From contig NZ_LT635783.1 in assembly GCF_900128455.1 (NCBI RefSeq), positions 472,322 to 536,321 on the forward strand: DNA of 64,000 nt, written 5' to 3'. A model generated the notes under the pieces. It worked only from the letters and a program-made list of their open reading frames with translations. It was not told where the DNA came from and ran no database searches. This document shows, in pieces, positions 62,934-64,000 of the stretch. This DNA comes from Bacteroides mediterraneensis. GTDB taxonomy: Bacteria; Bacteroidota; Bacteroidia; Bacteroidales; Bacteroidaceae. The translations under genes were made by a program, and so were the position numbers. Position 1 is the stretch's first letter. Each line of letters opens with the position of its first letter.

Positions 62934-64000
62934 ATGAACCTAAGAAGATTATTATCAGTAATGGCTTTGGGGATGGGAGTATTGGGGGTACATGCCTTTG
63001 AGTATGGGCCGTCGAATGTGTCGGCTTCCATTGCCTTGAAAGTGCCGGGGAATAAGGCTGTGCAGTATCCGCTGACGTTAAATGCGTTGTCGGAGAGTGA
63101 GTTTGATTATCAGTTGTCAAGCCATCATAAGTTGCCCGTCCTCTTGTATCAGAATGTGACGGGAGAGGGACAGACGAAGCAGGTGCACGTATGGATTGTG
63201 GCCCTGGAGGATGTCTATTTTAATTTTAGCGAACAGCTCAAGTCGGATGCACGCCATGAAGACTGTCTGTTCTACATGCCGGGCTTCTGGTACCGGCGGA
63301 ACTTGCGGTCGCCCAAAGAGGCCCCTTCCTTCCATACTTCAGACAGCTGGGTGGTGCGTGAAGACCGTTTGAGCACCCCGATGACGACGATTTTTGATGA
63401 GAAAAATAAGAAATCTCTTTCTGTGACTCGCCTGTCAGCCTTTGGAGAGGAAGCCCTGACTACACACAAGGAGGGAGAGGTGATTCTTTCAGGGAGAACT
63501 TCCATCGGTTATACGGGATTTGAGAATGTAGGGGGTACGGCAACACTGGCTTTCGGTTATCCTTATAAGGAGGCTCCTAAAACCTATATCCGTAAGCTGA
63601 CGCTGGCTCCCTCGGTCGAGGCCTATCAGTTTCTGAAGAAAGGAGAGACTTTGACGCTGACCTGGGAAATTCACGAAACGGAGGCAACGGATTTCTCGGA
63701 TTGTGTGAAGCAGGCCTGGGAATACAGCTATGATTTGTATAAGCCGGCTCCGGTGGAAACACCTTATACGACCGACTTTGTGAAAGAGGTGTTGAGTAAT
63801 TTCTTTGTGGAGAGTTATGTGGACGATGCTGTCACGAAATACTATTCCGGGGTGGAATTGCAGACGGCCACCTGTGATAAACTGGATGTGGCCGAAGTGG
63901 GTTTTGTGGGCCGTACCTTATTGAATGCGTTTAATGCCTTGGAATATGGGGAAGAAAAGCAGCGTCCGGATTTGGTGGCCAATGCCAACCAGATTTTTGA
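62934..64000 (+). CDS. Large secreted protein of unknown function (cut by window edge)
   Basis: The ATG at 62934 opens a frame that runs to the window end (355 codons seen). A signal peptide (LLSVMALGMGVLGVHAF) is followed by a beta-rich part with YMPGFWYRRNLRSPKEAPSF, REDRLSTPMTTIFDEK and GYTGFENVG. The region after about residue 250 looks helical (SDCVKQAWEYSYDLYKP; TDFVKEVLSNFFVESYVD). The layout of a beta-sandwich followed by a helical part is like glycoside hydrolases with an (alpha/alpha)6 barrel. I recognise no named family. Its start four bases after GH43 and next to an HTCS supports a role in polysaccharide breakdown. Confidence 0.7.
   Translation, partial: MNLRRLLSVMALGMGVLGVHAFEYGPSNVSASIALKVPGNKAVQYPLTLNALSESEFDYQLSSHHKLPVLLYQNVTGEGQTKQVHVWIVALEDVYFNFSEQLKSDARHEDCLFYMPGFWYRRNLRSPKEAPSFHTSDSWVVREDRLSTPMTTIFDEKNKKSLSVTRLSAFGEEALTTHKEGEVILSGRTSIGYTGFENVGGTATLAFGYPYKEAPKTYIRKLTLAPSVEAYQFLKKGETLTLTWEIHETEATDFSDCVKQAWEYSYDLYKPAPVETPYTTDFVKEVLSNFFVESYVDDAVTKYYSGVELQTATCDKLDVAEVGFVGRTLLNAFNALEYGEEKQRPDLVANANQIF

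Overview
The window is a chromosomal segment from a Bacteroidaceae gut bacterium (Bacteroides or Phocaeicola type). The evidence is two SusC/SusD pairs, two hybrid two-component sensor-regulators, many secreted glycoside hydrolases, promoters with the TAnnTTTG -7 box of the Bacteroides primary sigma factor, acidic lipoprotein export signals, an N-succinylornithine-type carbamoyltransferase, and a NigD-like lipoprotein. I cannot fix the species from sequence alone.

Layout. 1-4262: the start of rpoN (sigma-54), a TGS-containing nucleoside kinase and a Na/Pi cotransporter. 4269-12250: an alpha-1,3-galactosidase (GH110) divergent from a susC-susD-lipoprotein operon. 12276-13598: a complete IS4-family element with 11-bp target duplication, sitting between two convergent terminators. 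13690-18103: two FKBP isomerases, a zinc-less sirtuin, rubredoxin and a membrane-anchored MutS-like ATPase. 18279-21512: a LacI regulator with mannonate oxidoreductase and mannonate dehydratase (glucuronate catabolism). 21600-21700: a 22-bp-period palindromic array. 21783-34517: a lytic transglycosylase/beta-galactosidase pair, proA, argF', a rhodanese lipoprotein, and two housekeeping groups on the minus strand (NigD-like/acyltransferase; PASTA/RluD/Ddl).

34868-49840 is a complete beta-1,4-galactan utilization locus: HTCS sensor, then susC, susD, a SusE-like glycan-binding lipoprotein, surface GH53, GH2 and periplasmic GH53. The surface galactanase and binding proteins should cut and hold galactan, SusCD imports oligosaccharides, and the periplasmic GH53 and GH2 release galactose while the HTCS senses the oligosaccharides. 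Two identical 150-bp copies of a small-RNA-like cassette (promoter plus intrinsic terminator) bracket this locus exactly.

50177-55632: a SAM methyltransferase, then an ABC transporter operon (ATPase, FtsX-type permease, DUF2807 protein) behind a near-consensus sigma-54 promoter. 55744-55831 holds a second 22-bp palindromic array. 55977 to the end is part of another carbohydrate locus: GH2, a second HTCS, GH43 and a large secreted protein cut by the window edge.

The most unusual items are the direct repeats bracketing the galactan locus, the two matched 4 x 22-bp palindrome arrays, and the sigma-54 promoter of the ABC operon. No rRNA, tRNA or CRISPR array was seen.
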